Source of the DNA: Streptomyces durmitorensis
GTDB lineage: Bacteria > Actinomycetota > Actinomycetes > Streptomycetales > Streptomycetaceae
Length of the DNA stretch: 64,000 nucleotides
Reading direction: 5' to 3'
Assembly (NCBI RefSeq): GCF_023498005.1
Contig: NZ_CP097289.1
Span: 4,960,001 to 5,024,000 of the forward strand
Shown here one piece after another: positions 41,566 to 50,027 of the stretch; position 1 is the first letter of the stretch; every line of letters begins with the position of its first letter. The position numbers and the translations under genes are program-made. The notes beneath the pieces are model-generated. The model worked only from the letters and a program-made list of their open reading frames with translations. It did no database searches and was not told the origin of the DNA.

Positions 41566-43059
41566 ATGGGGTCGGAGCAGATCCGCAGGTGGGAATCGGG
41601 CGCCTTGGCGCACGCCGTGACCGACCCCTTCGGCCAAGGGCCTCTGCCCTGGCTCCGAGGCGCCGAGCACTACTTCGACGACACGGGCCAGGTCGTCCCC
41701 TGGTACGTCGACCACGCTCCGTCACCCGGCGCGCAGAACATCCCCGCGCCCCGCAACCGCACCCGTACGAACGGCCCCCGCACCGCCGACGACGTGCACG
41801 GCCAGATCAAGGGCTTCGCGTCCACCGGCGCCGCGGCCCCCGGCGAGGCGATCGACTTCCACGTGACGGTGGACCCGCCCCAGCAGTTCAGCGTCGACAT
41901 CTACCGCATCGGGCACTACGGCGGAGACGGCGCCAGCAAGATCACCACGAGCCCGCGCCTCTCCGGCATCGTCCAGCCGCCCCCGCTCACCGCCGACCGC
42001 ACGGTCTCCTGCCACCACTGGTGGCTCTCCTGGCGTCTGCAGATCCCGAGTTACTGGAGCGTCGGGGCGTACGTGGCGGTGCTCACGACGGTCGACGGCT
42101 ATCGCTCGCACGTCCCGTTCACGGTCCGCGACGACCACCGGGCCGATCTGCTCCTGCTCCTGCCGGACATCACCTGGCAGGCGTACAACCTCTACCCCGA
42201 GGACGGCCGCACGGGCGCCAGCCTCTACCACGCATGGGACGAGAAGGGCCGCCTCCTGGGCGAGAGCGAGGCCGCCCACACGGTCTCCTTCGACCGTCCG
42301 TACGCGGGCGCGGGCCTGCCCCTGCACGTGGGCCACGCCTACGACTTCATCCGCTGGGCCGAGCGGTACGGCTACGACCTCGCGTACGCCGACACCCGCG
42401 ACCTGCACGCGGGCCGCATCGATCCGACCCGCTACCGAGGCCTGGTCTTCCCGGGCCACGACGAGTACTGGTCGTCGAACATGCGCCGCACCACGGAGAA
42501 GGCCCGCGAGCACGGCACGTCCCTCGTCTTCCTCTCCGCCAACACGATGTACTGGCAAGTGGAGTTGGGCCCTTCCCCGTCCGGCGTGGCGGACCGCCTG
42601 CTGACCTGCCGCAAGCGGGGCGGCCCCGGAAAGCCGACCCTCTGGCGCGAGCAGGACAAGGCCGAACAGCAACTCCTGGGCATCCAGTACGCGGGCCGGG
42701 TCCCTGAGCCCGCACCCCTCGTCGTGCGCAACGCCGACCACTGGCTGTGGGAGGCGACCGGCGCGCACGAGGGGGACGAGATCGAGGGCCTGGTCGCGGG
42801 CGAGGCCGACCGCTATTTCCCGCGCACCGCGCTCCCGGAGCACCAGGGCCGCATCCTCCTCGCGCACTCTCCGTACGAGGACTCCGACGGCGCCACCCGC
42901 CACCAGGAGTCGTCCCTCTACCGCGCGCCCTCCGGCGCCCTGGTCTTCGCCTCGGGCACCTTCGCCTGGTCCCCGGCGCTCGACCGCCCCGGCCATGTGG
43001 ACACCCGTGTCCAGCGCGCCACGGCCAACCTCCTGGACCGCATCTGCAAACGGGACTGA
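41566..43059 (+). CDS. N,N-dimethylformamidase beta-subunit-like protein
   Basis: 497 residues, ATG with GGAGGGG 5 nt upstream. The N-terminal beta-rich part (about 75-190, HGQIKGFASTGAAAPGEAID and VGAYVAVLTTVDGYRSHVPF) precedes the DMFase large-subunit C-terminal-like domain. Markers are DITWQAYNLYPEDG, HAYDFIRWAERYGYDLAYAD, LVFPGHDEYWSSNMR and FLSANTMYWQVEL. The fold resembles glutamine amidotransferases. Dimethylformamidase cleaves DMF, but this branch in Streptomyces is uncharacterised and no small subunit is adjacent, so the substrate is unknown. Confidence 0.85.
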   Translation: MGSEQIRRWESGALAHAVTDPFGQGPLPWLRGAEHYFDDTGQVVPWYVDHAPSPGAQNIPAPRNRTRTNGPRTADDVHGQIKGFASTGAAAPGEAIDFHVTVDPPQQFSVDIYRIGHYGGDGASKITTSPRLSGIVQPPPLTADRTVSCHHWWLSWRLQIPSYWSVGAYVAVLTTVDGYRSHVPFTVRDDHRADLLLLLPDITWQAYNLYPEDGRTGASLYHAWDEKGRLLGESEAAHTVSFDRPYAGAGLPLHVGHAYDFIRWAERYGYDLAYADTRDLHAGRIDPTRYRGLVFPGHDEYWSSNMRRTTEKAREHGTSLVFLSANTMYWQVELGPSPSGVADRLLTCRKRGGPGKPTLWREQDKAEQQLLGIQYAGRVPEPAPLVVRNADHWLWEATGAHEGDEIEGLVAGEADRYFPRTALPEHQGRILLAHSPYEDSDGATRHQESSLYRAPSGALVFASGTFAWSPALDRPGHVDTRVQRATANLLDRICKRD

Positions 43060-43176
43060 GGACCGTCCATCCGCTCCCGGGGCAGCCCCTGGCGCCTTCG
43101 GGACAACCCCTGGCCAAAAGCTGCCTCCCCATGCGGGAGAATCAGCAGCATTCAGTCAGAACCACGGGGAGGAACC

Positions 43177-44073
43177 GTGTCCGGATTCGTAGAAAAGCCC
43201 GAGCCGCTTCAGGTGCCGGGCCTGGTGCATGTGCACACCGGCAAGGTGCGCGACCTGTACCGGAACGAGGCGGGCGACCTCGTGATGGTCGCGAGCGACC
43301 GCATGTCCGCCTACGACTGGGTGCTGCCCTCGGAGATCCCTGACAAGGGCAGGGTCCTCACGCAGCTCTCCCTGTGGTGGTTCGACCAGCTCGCCGACCT
43401 CGTCCCGAACCATGTCATCTCCACCGAAGTACCGGCCGGCGCCCCCGCCGACTGGGAGGGCCGCACCACGGTCTGCAAGTCCCTGGCGATGGTCCCGGTC
43501 GAGTGCGTCGCCCGCGGCTACCTCACGGGCTCGGGCCTGGTCGAGTACAACGAAACCCGCACCGTCTGCGGCCTCGCGCTGCCCGACGGCCTCAGCGACG
43601 GCTCGGAGCTGCCCGCCCCGATCTTCACACCCGCCACGAAGGCGGAGGTCGGCGAGCACGACGAGAACGTGAGTTACGAGGAAGTGGCCCGCCAGGTGGG
43701 CGCGGACACGGCGGCCCAGCTCCGCCAGGCGACCCTCGCGGTCTACGGCCGGGCCCGCGACATCGCCCGCGACCGCGGTGTGATCCTCGCCGACACGAAG
43801 TTCGAGTTCGGCTTCGAGGGAGAGGACCTCGTCATCGCCGACGAGGTTCTCACCCCGGACTCGTCCCGCTTCTGGCCCGCGGACAGCTGGCAGCCGGGCC
43901 GCGCCCAGCCGTCGTTCGACAAGCAGTTCGTCCGCGACTGGCTGACCTCGCCGGCCTCCGGCTGGGACCGCAAGAGCGAGCAGCCGCCGCCCCCGCTCCC
44001 GCAGGACGTGGTGGACGCCACGCGCGCCAAGTACATCGAGGCGTACGAGCGTCTGACGGGCATGGCCTGGTAG
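43177..44073 (+). CDS. purC: SAICAR synthetase
   Basis: 298 residues, GTG start with GGAGG 4 nt upstream. Phosphoribosylaminoimidazole-succinocarboxamide synthase of IMP synthesis. Diagnostic segments are GKVRDLYRNEAGDLVMVASD, RMSAYDWVLPSEIPDKG, VPVECVARGYLTGSG and LADTKFEFGFEGEDLVIADE, then DSSRFWPAD. Length fits the longer eukaryote/actinobacterial type. Separate transcription unit closed by a strong terminator. Confidence 0.97.
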   Translation: MSGFVEKPEPLQVPGLVHVHTGKVRDLYRNEAGDLVMVASDRMSAYDWVLPSEIPDKGRVLTQLSLWWFDQLADLVPNHVISTEVPAGAPADWEGRTTVCKSLAMVPVECVARGYLTGSGLVEYNETRTVCGLALPDGLSDGSELPAPIFTPATKAEVGEHDENVSYEEVARQVGADTAAQLRQATLAVYGRARDIARDRGVILADTKFEFGFEGEDLVIADEVLTPDSSRFWPADSWQPGRAQPSFDKQFVRDWLTSPASGWDRKSEQPPPPLPQDVVDATRAKYIEAYERLTGMAW

Positions 44074-44087
44074 CGACAAGCACGAAG

Positions 44088-44119
44088 AAACCCCCGGCGC
44101 CGAGAGGCACCGGGGGTTT
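44088..44119. terminator. Bidirectional terminator (purC / tRNA-Gly)
   Basis: 10-bp stem AAACCCCCGG / CCGGGGGTTT with a 12-nt loop; T-rich on both sides (TTTTCTC on the plus strand). Confidence 0.88.
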
Positions 44120-44128
44120 TCTCTGTGG

Positions 44129-44201
44129 AGCGGACGACCAGGTTCGAACTGGCGACCTCAACCTTGGCAAGGTTGCGCTCTACCAACTGAGCTACGTCCG
44201 C
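44129..44201 (-). tRNA. tRNA-Gly (anticodon GCC), copy 1
   Basis: 73 nt, acceptor GCGGACG/CGTCCGC with discriminator T, D-arm GCTCAGTTGGTAGAGC, anticodon loop TTGCCAA, T-arm GCCAGTTCGAACCTGGT. No encoded CCA. Confidence 0.97.
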
Positions 44202-44224
44202 GCTGCGCCGAAGCGCGAGGACAA

Positions 44225-44833
44225 CTATACCCAACCCCGCTCGCGTGCGAGACGCACCGCGGCATGACGGTTCTCCGCCCCGGTCTTCGTGACGGCCGAC
44301 GAGAGGTAGTTGCGGACGGTCCCCTGGGACAGCGCGGCCCGCTCGGCGATCTCCGCGACGGGCGCGCCGTCGGCGGCCAGTTCGAGCACTTCGGCCTCGC
44401 GGGCGGTCAGTGGCGAGTCCCCGGCGGAGATCGCGTCGGCGGCCAACTCCGGGTCCACATAGCGGTTACCAGCGTGAACGGTGCGGATGATCTCGGCGAG
44501 GCGCTGCGCGCTCACGGTCTTCGGCACGAAGCCCCGCACCCCCACCGCGAGCGCCCGCTTGAGATGCCCCGGTCTGCCATGACTCGTCACGATCATGGTG
44601 CGGCAGTGCGGCAGTTCGTCCCGCAGCGATGTGGCCACCGTCACACCGTCGGCGCCCGGCATCTCCAGGTCGAGCACGGCCACATCGGGCCGGTGGGCCC
44701 GCGCCATGGCGAGCGCCTCGGGCCCCGAGGCGGCCTCGGCGACCACGACAAGATCGTCCTCAAGCGCGAGGAGCGCGGCGAGTGCGCCGCGGATGAGGTG
44801 CTCGTCGTCGGCGAGCAGCACACGCAGGCTCAT
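44225..44833 (-). CDS. NarL/LuxR-type response regulator
   Basis: 202 residues from ATG 44833. Receiver domain MSLRVLLADDEHLIRGALAA with phospho-acceptor Asp55 (VAVLDLEMPG) and Lys in FVPKTVSAQ. LuxR HTH (about 140-195) LTAREAEVLELAADGAPVAE and LSQGTVRNYLSSAVTKTGAE. The ATG overlaps the sensor kinase stop (ATGA). It probably controls the adjacent ABC exporter operon, of which it is the last gene. Confidence 0.95.
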   Translation of the reverse strand: MSLRVLLADDEHLIRGALAALLALEDDLVVVAEAASGPEALAMARAHRPDVAVLDLEMPGADGVTVATSLRDELPHCRTMIVTSHGRPGHLKRALAVGVRGFVPKTVSAQRLAEIIRTVHAGNRYVDPELAADAISAGDSPLTAREAEVLELAADGAPVAEIAERAALSQGTVRNYLSSAVTKTGAENRHAAVRLARERGWV

Positions 44834-46110
44834 GGCGCGACCCTTTCGGCTTCCTGATGGCGGACCCGTCGGGGGCCGTCCTGCCCGGGGCGGGCGAGCG
44901 GCACCTGTGCGGCGAGGCGGAACCGTCCGTCCCGTGACGCGAAGTCCAGCGTCCCGTCCACCGCGGCGAGCCGCTCCCGGAGCCCGGCGAGGCCGGACCC
45001 CTTGCTGCCCTCCGGCATGGCCTCGGGCACCCCGTCGTTCTCGACGACCAGCGTCGTACGGTCGTCGCTGATCGCCAGGGTGATGTCGCACCGCTGCGGA
45101 TCCCCGTGCCGCAGCACATTGGTGGTCGCCTCCCGCACGACCCACCCCAGGGCGGACTGCACGGCAACCGGAAGCCCCGCCGACGACCCGCTCACCCGGC
45201 AGTCGATCCCCGCCGCCTCAAGGACTCCTTGCGCACCGGCGAGTTCGGCCGCGAGGTCGGCCTCCCGATACCCCCGCACCACTTCCCGTACCTCCCGCTG
45301 TGACTCCTGCGCGATCCGCTGCACCTCGACCATCTGGTCGACGGCCTCGGGCCGCCCCCGCTTCGCCAGCTGCACGGCCAGCTCGCTCTTCAGCGCGATG
45401 ACGGCGAGGTTGCGCCCCATCACGTCGTGCAGGTCACGCCCGAACCGCAGCCGCTCCTCGGCGACCGCGAGCCGCGCCTCGACCTCGCGGGCCCGGTCGG
45501 CCTCCCACATCACGGAGAGCGTCCAGGCGCCGCAGCGCGAGGACAGCAGGGAGACCAGCGCGCCGAAGGCGACCAGAAGGGCCGTGCCCACGAGCCGCCC
45601 GTCGCGTACGCCGACCGCGGCGAACCCGGCCACGATCGCGGTGTCGATCACGGCGAACCGGATGAGGAAGGTGCGGATCGGAACGGCGAAGGCCAGCGAC
45701 TGTCCGTAGGGCATCACCACGAACATCGTGGCGAGGACGAGCGTCTCCTCCTTGACCCCGCCCACGGCCTGCAGGGCGAGCACGAGGCCCAGCACGACGA
45801 CCATGAGCGCGAACGCCACGGCGAGGTCGAGGCGCGGTGGCTCCGCGCGCTTCAAGTAGTGATCGAGGGAGCGGCGCAGTGTGCGGTTGACGTGGACGCA
45901 ACTCAGGACGGCCACCCCGATCAGCGAGCAGCCGAGGACCAGCGGCAGTGTCTCGTGCCGCAGGCTCACGCCCAGCGGCACCGAGCCCCAGCTGAAGAAG
46001 AAGAGCCAGGGCATGGCGTGCCACATGGCCATGCTCTGGAACTCGACCTTCTCGATCTTGCTCCGCTCATGCCAGCCGCGCTTGAGCCCCCGGATTCGGC
46101 CGACCACCAC
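44830..46110 (-). CDS. Sensor histidine kinase (HisKA_3, DesK/LiaS type)
   Basis: 426 residues. Five to six predicted helices in residues about 30-190 with little extracytoplasmic sequence, as in intramembrane-sensing kinases. H-box FGRDLHDVMGRNLAVIALKS with His228. C-terminal HATPase (about 310-410) with VVREATTNVLRHGDPQ and GSKGSGLAGLRERLAAVDG. Gene order ATPase-permease-kinase-regulator is that of membrane-stress or peptide-antibiotic sensing modules. GTG/ATG choice at 46110 is uncertain by a few codons. Confidence 0.93.
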   Translation of the reverse strand: MVVGRIRGLKRGWHERSKIEKVEFQSMAMWHAMPWLFFFSWGSVPLGVSLRHETLPLVLGCSLIGVAVLSCVHVNRTLRRSLDHYLKRAEPPRLDLAVAFALMVVVLGLVLALQAVGGVKEETLVLATMFVVMPYGQSLAFAVPIRTFLIRFAVIDTAIVAGFAAVGVRDGRLVGTALLVAFGALVSLLSSRCGAWTLSVMWEADRAREVEARLAVAEERLRFGRDLHDVMGRNLAVIALKSELAVQLAKRGRPEAVDQMVEVQRIAQESQREVREVVRGYREADLAAELAGAQGVLEAAGIDCRVSGSSAGLPVAVQSALGWVVREATTNVLRHGDPQRCDITLAISDDRTTLVVENDGVPEAMPEGSKGSGLAGLRERLAAVDGTLDFASRDGRFRLAAQVPLARPGQDGPRRVRHQEAERVAP

Positions 46111-46122
46111 GTGACCCCTTCC

Positions 46123-46926
46123 TCAACGCCGGGGTTCCCAGCGGAACCACCGTCGTACAGCAAACACCGAGACCACGGTCCAGGCCACAGCGGTCGCCAG
46201 GGCGCCGAGCGTCTCGGCCCCGGAGAGCTCCCCGGTCCAGCCGCCGCGCACCAGCGTGATCACCGGGCTCAGCGGAAGGAGCTCGCAGACCGCTGCGAGC
46301 TTGTCGGGCATGACCTCGAAGGGGACGAACAGGCCCGAGCCGAACATCGACGCGAACGTCAGGGGCATGGCCATGACCTGCGCCGACTCCACGGACCTGC
46401 TGAAACTGGCGGTGACCGCGCCGAGGGCGCCGAACATCACCAGGCCGAGGAGCACGCCGATCACGGCGAGATGAGGTGCGCTCGGCGCCCCGGCGTCGAG
46501 CAGCGCGGCACAGGCGATCGCGAGGACGACGCACTGCGTCAGGCCGATGGCGACGGAGGGCAGCGCGGCCCCGGCAAGGATCTCCGGATCCCGCAGCTCA
46601 CCGGTGCGCAGCCGCTTCAGTACGAGCTCCTCGCGGCGGGCGGCGAAGACGGTGACCAGCGCGGAGTAGACGGCGAAGAGCAGGGAGAAGCCGATGGCTC
46701 CGGGCACCACGACGGCCCCGATGGAGAGCCCGTTGCCCTTCAGGTCCATGCTGTCGGCGACCTGGCGCAGGCTGAACGGCATCGCGAGCGGCACGAAGAG
46801 GGCGGCGAACAACGTCCCCTTGGTGCGCCCGAGCAGCGTCAGCTCGGCCCGCGCCAGCGCCCGCATCCTCCCCACGGGGGTCGTCGTCGCGGCTCTCGCC
46901 ACCGTCGCCGTACTGATGCCACTCAT
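46123..46926 (-). CDS. ABC-2 type transporter permease
   Basis: 267 residues from ATG 46926, which overlaps the ATPase stop by ATGA. Six predicted helices, with LFAALFVPLAMPFSL, AVVVPGAIGFSLLFAVYSAL, GLTQCVVLAIACAALL, LAVIGVLLGLVMFGALGA, FASMFGSGLFVPFEVMPDKL and a last helix near VAWTVVSVFAV. The LFVPFEVMP stretch is typical of ABC-2 exporters. It pairs with the upstream ATPase. Substrate probably a lipid or peptide, by analogy. Confidence 0.93.
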   Translation of the reverse strand: MSGISTATVARAATTTPVGRMRALARAELTLLGRTKGTLFAALFVPLAMPFSLRQVADSMDLKGNGLSIGAVVVPGAIGFSLLFAVYSALVTVFAARREELVLKRLRTGELRDPEILAGAALPSVAIGLTQCVVLAIACAALLDAGAPSAPHLAVIGVLLGLVMFGALGAVTASFSRSVESAQVMAMPLTFASMFGSGLFVPFEVMPDKLAAVCELLPLSPVITLVRGGWTGELSGAETLGALATAVAWTVVSVFAVRRWFRWEPRR

Positions 46927-47894
46927 GCCACCGTCTCCTTCCGCGCCACACCGGCCACACCAGCCGCATCCGCGGCACCCTCGGCGTCCCGCGCGATGCG
47001 CAGGAACGCCTCCTCCAGCGAAGCCGCCCGTACGTCGAGCCGGCCGAGTTCGACGTTCGCGTCCCGCGCCCACAGCAGCAGCCCCGTGGCCGCCCGCTGC
47101 AATTCGTGCGTACGCAGCCGGACCCGCTGCCCGACCACCTCGTGGTCGCTCACGCCGAGCTCGCCCAGCGGCGGCAGATCCCCGACGAAGTACCCGGTGG
47201 GCAGTTCGAAGGAGACCTGCGAGGGCTGCTGTGCCACCACGTCGGCGACCCGTCCCTCGGCAGCGATCCGCCCCTCGTGCATGATCGCGAGCCGGTCGGC
47301 GAGGTTCTCGGCCTCTTCGAGGTAGTGCGTGGTGAGCAGCACGGTCGTGCCGTTGTCGCGCAGGGCCCGCACCAACTCCCAGGTCTCGCGGCGCCCTTCG
47401 GCGTCGAGTCCGGTCGTCGGTTCGTCGAGGAAGAGCACCTCGGGCCGGCCGATGAGCGCCGTCGCGAGATCGAGCCGCCGCTTCTCACCCCCGGACAGCA
47501 TCTTCACGCGTACGCCGGCCCGCTTGCCGAGCCCCACGATCTCCAGGGCCTCCGCGGCGGGACGGGCGCCGCTGGTGCACCCCGCCCACATCCGCACGGT
47601 CTCCGTGACCGTCAGTTCGGAGGGAAAGCCGCCCTCCTGGAGCATCACACCGATCCGGTGGCGCACGGCACCCCGCGCGGCGTACGGATCGTGCCCGAGC
47701 ACCCGCACCCGCCCCCCGGCGGGTGCGGCGAGCCCTTCGAGGAGTTCGAGGGTGGAGGTCTTGCCGGCGCCGTTGGTCCCGAGCAGTGCGAAGAGCTCAC
47801 CTCGTCCGACGGAGAACGAGACTCCCCGGACCGCCTCGAAACCGCCCCCGTACACGCGCCGCAGATCGGTCACGTCGATCACTTGGTCAGTCAT
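46923..47894 (-). CDS. ABC transporter ATP-binding protein
   Basis: 323 residues. Walker A GTNGAGKTSTLELLEG, Q-loop IGVMLQEGGFPSEL, signature LSGGEKRRLDLATALIG, Walker B VLFLDEPTTGLD, H-loop TTHYLEEAE. C-terminal extension (about 220-320) is of the drug/lipid exporter type. First gene of a four-gene operon with the permease, kinase and regulator. Confidence 0.95.
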   Translation of the reverse strand: MTDQVIDVTDLRRVYGGGFEAVRGVSFSVGRGELFALLGTNGAGKTSTLELLEGLAAPAGGRVRVLGHDPYAARGAVRHRIGVMLQEGGFPSELTVTETVRMWAGCTSGARPAAEALEIVGLGKRAGVRVKMLSGGEKRRLDLATALIGRPEVLFLDEPTTGLDAEGRRETWELVRALRDNGTTVLLTTHYLEEAENLADRLAIMHEGRIAAEGRVADVVAQQPSQVSFELPTGYFVGDLPPLGELGVSDHEVVGQRVRLRTHELQRAATGLLLWARDANVELGRLDVRAASLEEAFLRIARDAEGAADAAGVAGVARKETVA

Positions 47895-48002
47895 GAGAAG
47901 AGCGTCCCCCGGCCCCGGGCGCCGGAGCAGTGCGCGCTGTCACCGGCTCGCATGACAAATGTCAGAAGGCGATCAACAGAGAGGAGGCAGGGGGCACACA
48001 CG

Positions 48003-48037
48003 AAGAAGGCCCCGGTCGTGATGACCGGGGCCTTCTT
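48003..48037 (-). terminator. Terminator of the tRNA-Gly operon
   Basis: 15-bp perfect stem AAGAAGGCCCCGGTC / GACCGGGGCCTTCTT with loop GTGAT, 7 nt after the tRNA-Gly(GCC) 3' end. Confidence 0.88.
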
Positions 48038-48043
48038 CTCTGG

Positions 48044-48116
48044 AGCGAACGACGAGGTTCGAACTCGCGACCTCAACCTTGGCAAGGTTGCGCTCTACCA
48101 ACTGAGCTACGTTCGC
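48044..48116 (-). tRNA. tRNA-Gly (anticodon GCC), copy 2
   Basis: 73 nt. Same as the copy at 44129 except for two compensated base-pair changes: acceptor GCGAACG/CGTTCGC and T-stem GCGAG/CTCGT. Anticodon loop TTGCCAA. It lies 79 nt downstream of a tRNA-Gly(UCC) on the same strand and probably shares its transcript. Confidence 0.97.
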
Positions 48117-48195
48117 ATTGCCTCCGACCAGCTCTCACTGATCGGCGCGAGCACCAGCCTACCGCACTCGAAAGAGTGCCTGATCGGCGATGCAG

Positions 48196-48267
48196 AGCGG
48201 GTGACAGGAATTGCACACTGCGCCTTCCCCCTGGAAGGGGGATGTTCTACTACTGAACTACACCCGC
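48196..48267 (-). tRNA. tRNA-Gly (anticodon UCC) with atypical D- and T-loops
   Basis: 72 nt. Acceptor GCGGGTG/CACCCGC, discriminator T. Anticodon stem TCCCC/GGGGA with loop CTTCCAG (anticodon TCC). The D-loop reads AGTAGTA, so the invariant G18-G19 pair is not intact. The T-loop reads G-TGCAATT-C instead of G-TTCRANN-C, i.e. GUGC replaces the GT-psi-C consensus. The T-stem pairs only with a bulged T (CAG-T-G / CCTG). These departures match features of the staphylococcal tRNA-Gly used for peptidoglycan bridges. It may be a non-translational tRNA or a decaying gene. Confidence 0.85.
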
Positions 48268-48393
48268 AAGACTCCGTGAGGTTCGGGCCTTTCGGCCTTG
48301 CCCCTCGGCGTGCTCCAGACTTTAGCCGACCGTCGGGGGTGCAGGTCAAGTCGGTTGCCGAGGGGCCCTCCTGGCCGGGCGTCGGCCCAGGTC

Positions 48394-48437
48394 GGTCGGC
48401 CGTCCTCCGAGCGTCGGTCGGCCGTCCTCCGAGCGTC
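48394..48437. repeat. 22-bp tandem duplication at the lsrL 3' end
   Basis: GGTCGGCCGTCCTCCGAGCG plus TC occurs at 48394-48415 and 48416-48437; the second copy touches the lsrL stop codon. Confidence 0.9.
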
Positions 48438-48753
48438 AGTTGGCCGCCTCGAAGGCTTCGTAGACCTTCTTCGGGATGCGGCCGCGCGGCGGCACGTCCA
48501 TCTGGTGCGAGCGGGCCCAGGCGCGTACGGCCGCCGGGTTCGCGGCCACCGTCGTGTGCTTGAAGGCCTTGCCGGACTTGGACTGCTTGCGGGCGGCGTC
48601 CAGGTACGGGGCAAGTGCCTTGCGCAGTTTCTTGGCATTGGTTTGATTGAGGTCGATCTCGTACGACCTGCCGTCAAGACCGAAGGCGATCGTCTCCGCC
48701 GCATCCCCGCCGTCGATGTCGTCAGAGAGAGTGACCACGACACGCTGCGCCAC
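48436..48753 (-). CDS. lsrL: Lsr2-family nucleoid-associated protein
   Basis: 105 residues, GTG start with GAAGGGA upstream. The N-terminal dimerisation domain (AQRVVVTLSDDIDGGDAAET; YEIDLNQTNAKKLRKAL) is followed by a basic linker. The C-terminal AT-hook-like DNA-binding domain contains VRAWARSHQMDVPPRGRIPK, with the Arg-Gly-Arg minor-groove motif. Lsr2 proteins silence AT-rich DNA. Streptomyces carry two paralogs; position near purSQL corresponds to the LsrL paralog as I recall it, hence the symbol with reservation. Confidence 0.85.
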   Translation of the reverse strand: MAQRVVVTLSDDIDGGDAAETIAFGLDGRSYEIDLNQTNAKKLRKALAPYLDAARKQSKSGKAFKHTTVAANPAAVRAWARSHQMDVPPRGRIPKKVYEAFEAAN

Positions 48754-49098
48754 GAATATCGGTCCCTTCGTGCGGCTCTACCGCGTTGACGTGCGGTGAT
48801 GCCGACTGTCCGGCTGTTATGGGGCACTGTTATGTGCAAAGCATCGGCTAATGCCTTTTCCTTTGTACAGTGCCCGGCATTGCATTGTGAAGCCCGACTA
48901 AATCCGCCCGCGTGTCCGGACGCAATGGTGATGCGTGATCTTTTCCGGGATTTTTCGCGAAGGTGCCCTGTTCGATACATGAGTAGGGGTAGGAACGTGA
49001 CCGTCCTCACGTAGGTTTCTACGAATCTACGCGAGTAGAATTTTTGTGCGGGTAGTCTGAAGGGACCGCTCAGCCAGCACCACACACCGGGAGTGCCA
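48754..49098. other. Low-GC intergenic region between lsrL and purS
   Basis: About 345 nt, visibly more AT-rich than its surroundings, with no gene I can support. It must carry the divergent promoters of lsrL and purSQL; being AT-rich it is itself a plausible Lsr2-type target. The purS-proximal part has a palindromic cluster, listed separately. Confidence 0.6.
49010..49056 (+). promoter_or_regulatory. Candidate operator/promoter of purSQL
   Basis: TTCTAC (49017-49022) and GTAGAA (49035-49040) are inverted, with further CGTAG (49010-49014) and CTACG copies between. A -10-like TAGTCT follows at 49053-49058. The regulator is unknown. Confidence 0.4.
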
Positions 49099-49350
49099 GT
49101 GGCACGCGTCGTAGTCGACGTCATGCTCAAGCCGGAGATCCTCGACCCCCAGGGCCAGGCGGTGCAGCGTGCACTGCCGCGCCTCGGATTCAAGGGGATC
49201 GCCGACGTACGTCAGGGAAAGCGCTTCGAACTCGAGGTGGACGGGCCCGTCGATGACGCGGCCCTCGCCCGTATCCACGAGATGGCGGAAACCTTCCTCG
49301 CCAACACCGTGATCGAGGACTTCTTCGTAAAGGTGGAGGAAGAGAAGTGA
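49099..49350 (+). CDS. purS: Phosphoribosylformylglycinamidine synthase subunit PurS
   Basis: 83 residues from GTG 49099 (GGGAG 5 nt upstream). [20 protein letters not shown] and [20 protein letters not shown] are diagnostic. PurS bridges PurQ and PurL in the heteromeric FGAM synthetase complex. Its stop overlaps the purQ start (GTGA), showing translational coupling. Confidence 0.97.
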   Translation: MARVVVDVMLKPEILDPQGQAVQRALPRLGFKGIADVRQGKRFELEVDGPVDDAALARIHEMAETFLANTVIEDFFVKVEEEK

Positions 49351-50027
49351 CTGCTCGAATCGGAGTCGTCACTTTCCCCGGAACGCTCGACGACCGCGAC
49401 ACCCAGCGCGCCGTCCGCGTCGCCGGCGCCGAAGCCGTGCCGCTCTGGCACCGGGACAAGGACCTGAAGCAGGTCGACGCCGTGGTGCTTCCCGGTGGAT
49501 TCTCGTACGGCGACTATCTGCGGGCCGGGGCCATTTCACGGTTTTCGCCCGTCATGGAGTCGGTCATCGAGCAGGCGAAGGCCGGTATGCCGGTTCTCGG
49601 CATCTGCAACGGCTTCCAGGTGCTCACCGAGTCGCACCTGCTGCCCGGCGCGATGCTGAAGAACAACCACCTGCACTTCATCTGCCGCGACCAGAAGCTG
49701 CGCGTGGAGACGGCCGACACCGCCTGGACCGCCGATTACGCGGCCGGCCAGGAGATCTCCGTACCGCTGAAGAACATCGACGGCCGTTACGTCGCCGATG
49801 AGCGGACCCTGGACATGCTCGAGGCCGAGGGGCGGGTCGTCTTCCGCTACCTGGACGTGAATCCGAACGGGTCGCTGCGCGACATCGCCGGTGTCTCGAA
49901 CGCCGCGGGCAACGTCGTGGGCCTCATGCCGCACCCCGAGCACGCCGTCGAGCCGCTGGTCGGGACCGGTGGCACGGACGGCCTGGGATTCTTCACCTCG
50001 ATCCTGAAGAAGCTGGTCAACGTCTGA
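49347..50027 (+). CDS. purQ: Phosphoribosylformylglycinamidine synthase glutaminase subunit PurQ
   Basis: 226 residues, GTG start overlapping purS. Class I glutaminase supplying ammonia to PurL. Catalytic Cys in [13 protein letters not shown], His and Glu in [11 protein letters not shown]. Starts [20 protein letters not shown] and ends [12 protein letters not shown]. The stop overlaps the purL ATG (TGATG). Confidence 0.97.
   Translation: MTARIGVVTFPGTLDDRDTQRAVRVAGAEAVPLWHRDKDLKQVDAVVLPGGFSYGDYLRAGAISRFSPVMESVIEQAKAGMPVLGICNGFQVLTESHLLPGAMLKNNHLHFICRDQKLRVETADTAWTADYAAGQEISVPLKNIDGRYVADERTLDMLEAEGRVVFRYLDVNPNGSLRDIAGVSNAAGNVVGLMPHPEHAVEPLVGTGGTDGLGFFTSILKKLVNV

Noticed and set aside
48754..49098. 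Purine riboswitch before purSQL
   Set aside because: No match to the purine aptamer core or PRPP/ppGpp motifs could be recognised; a DNA operator is more likely.
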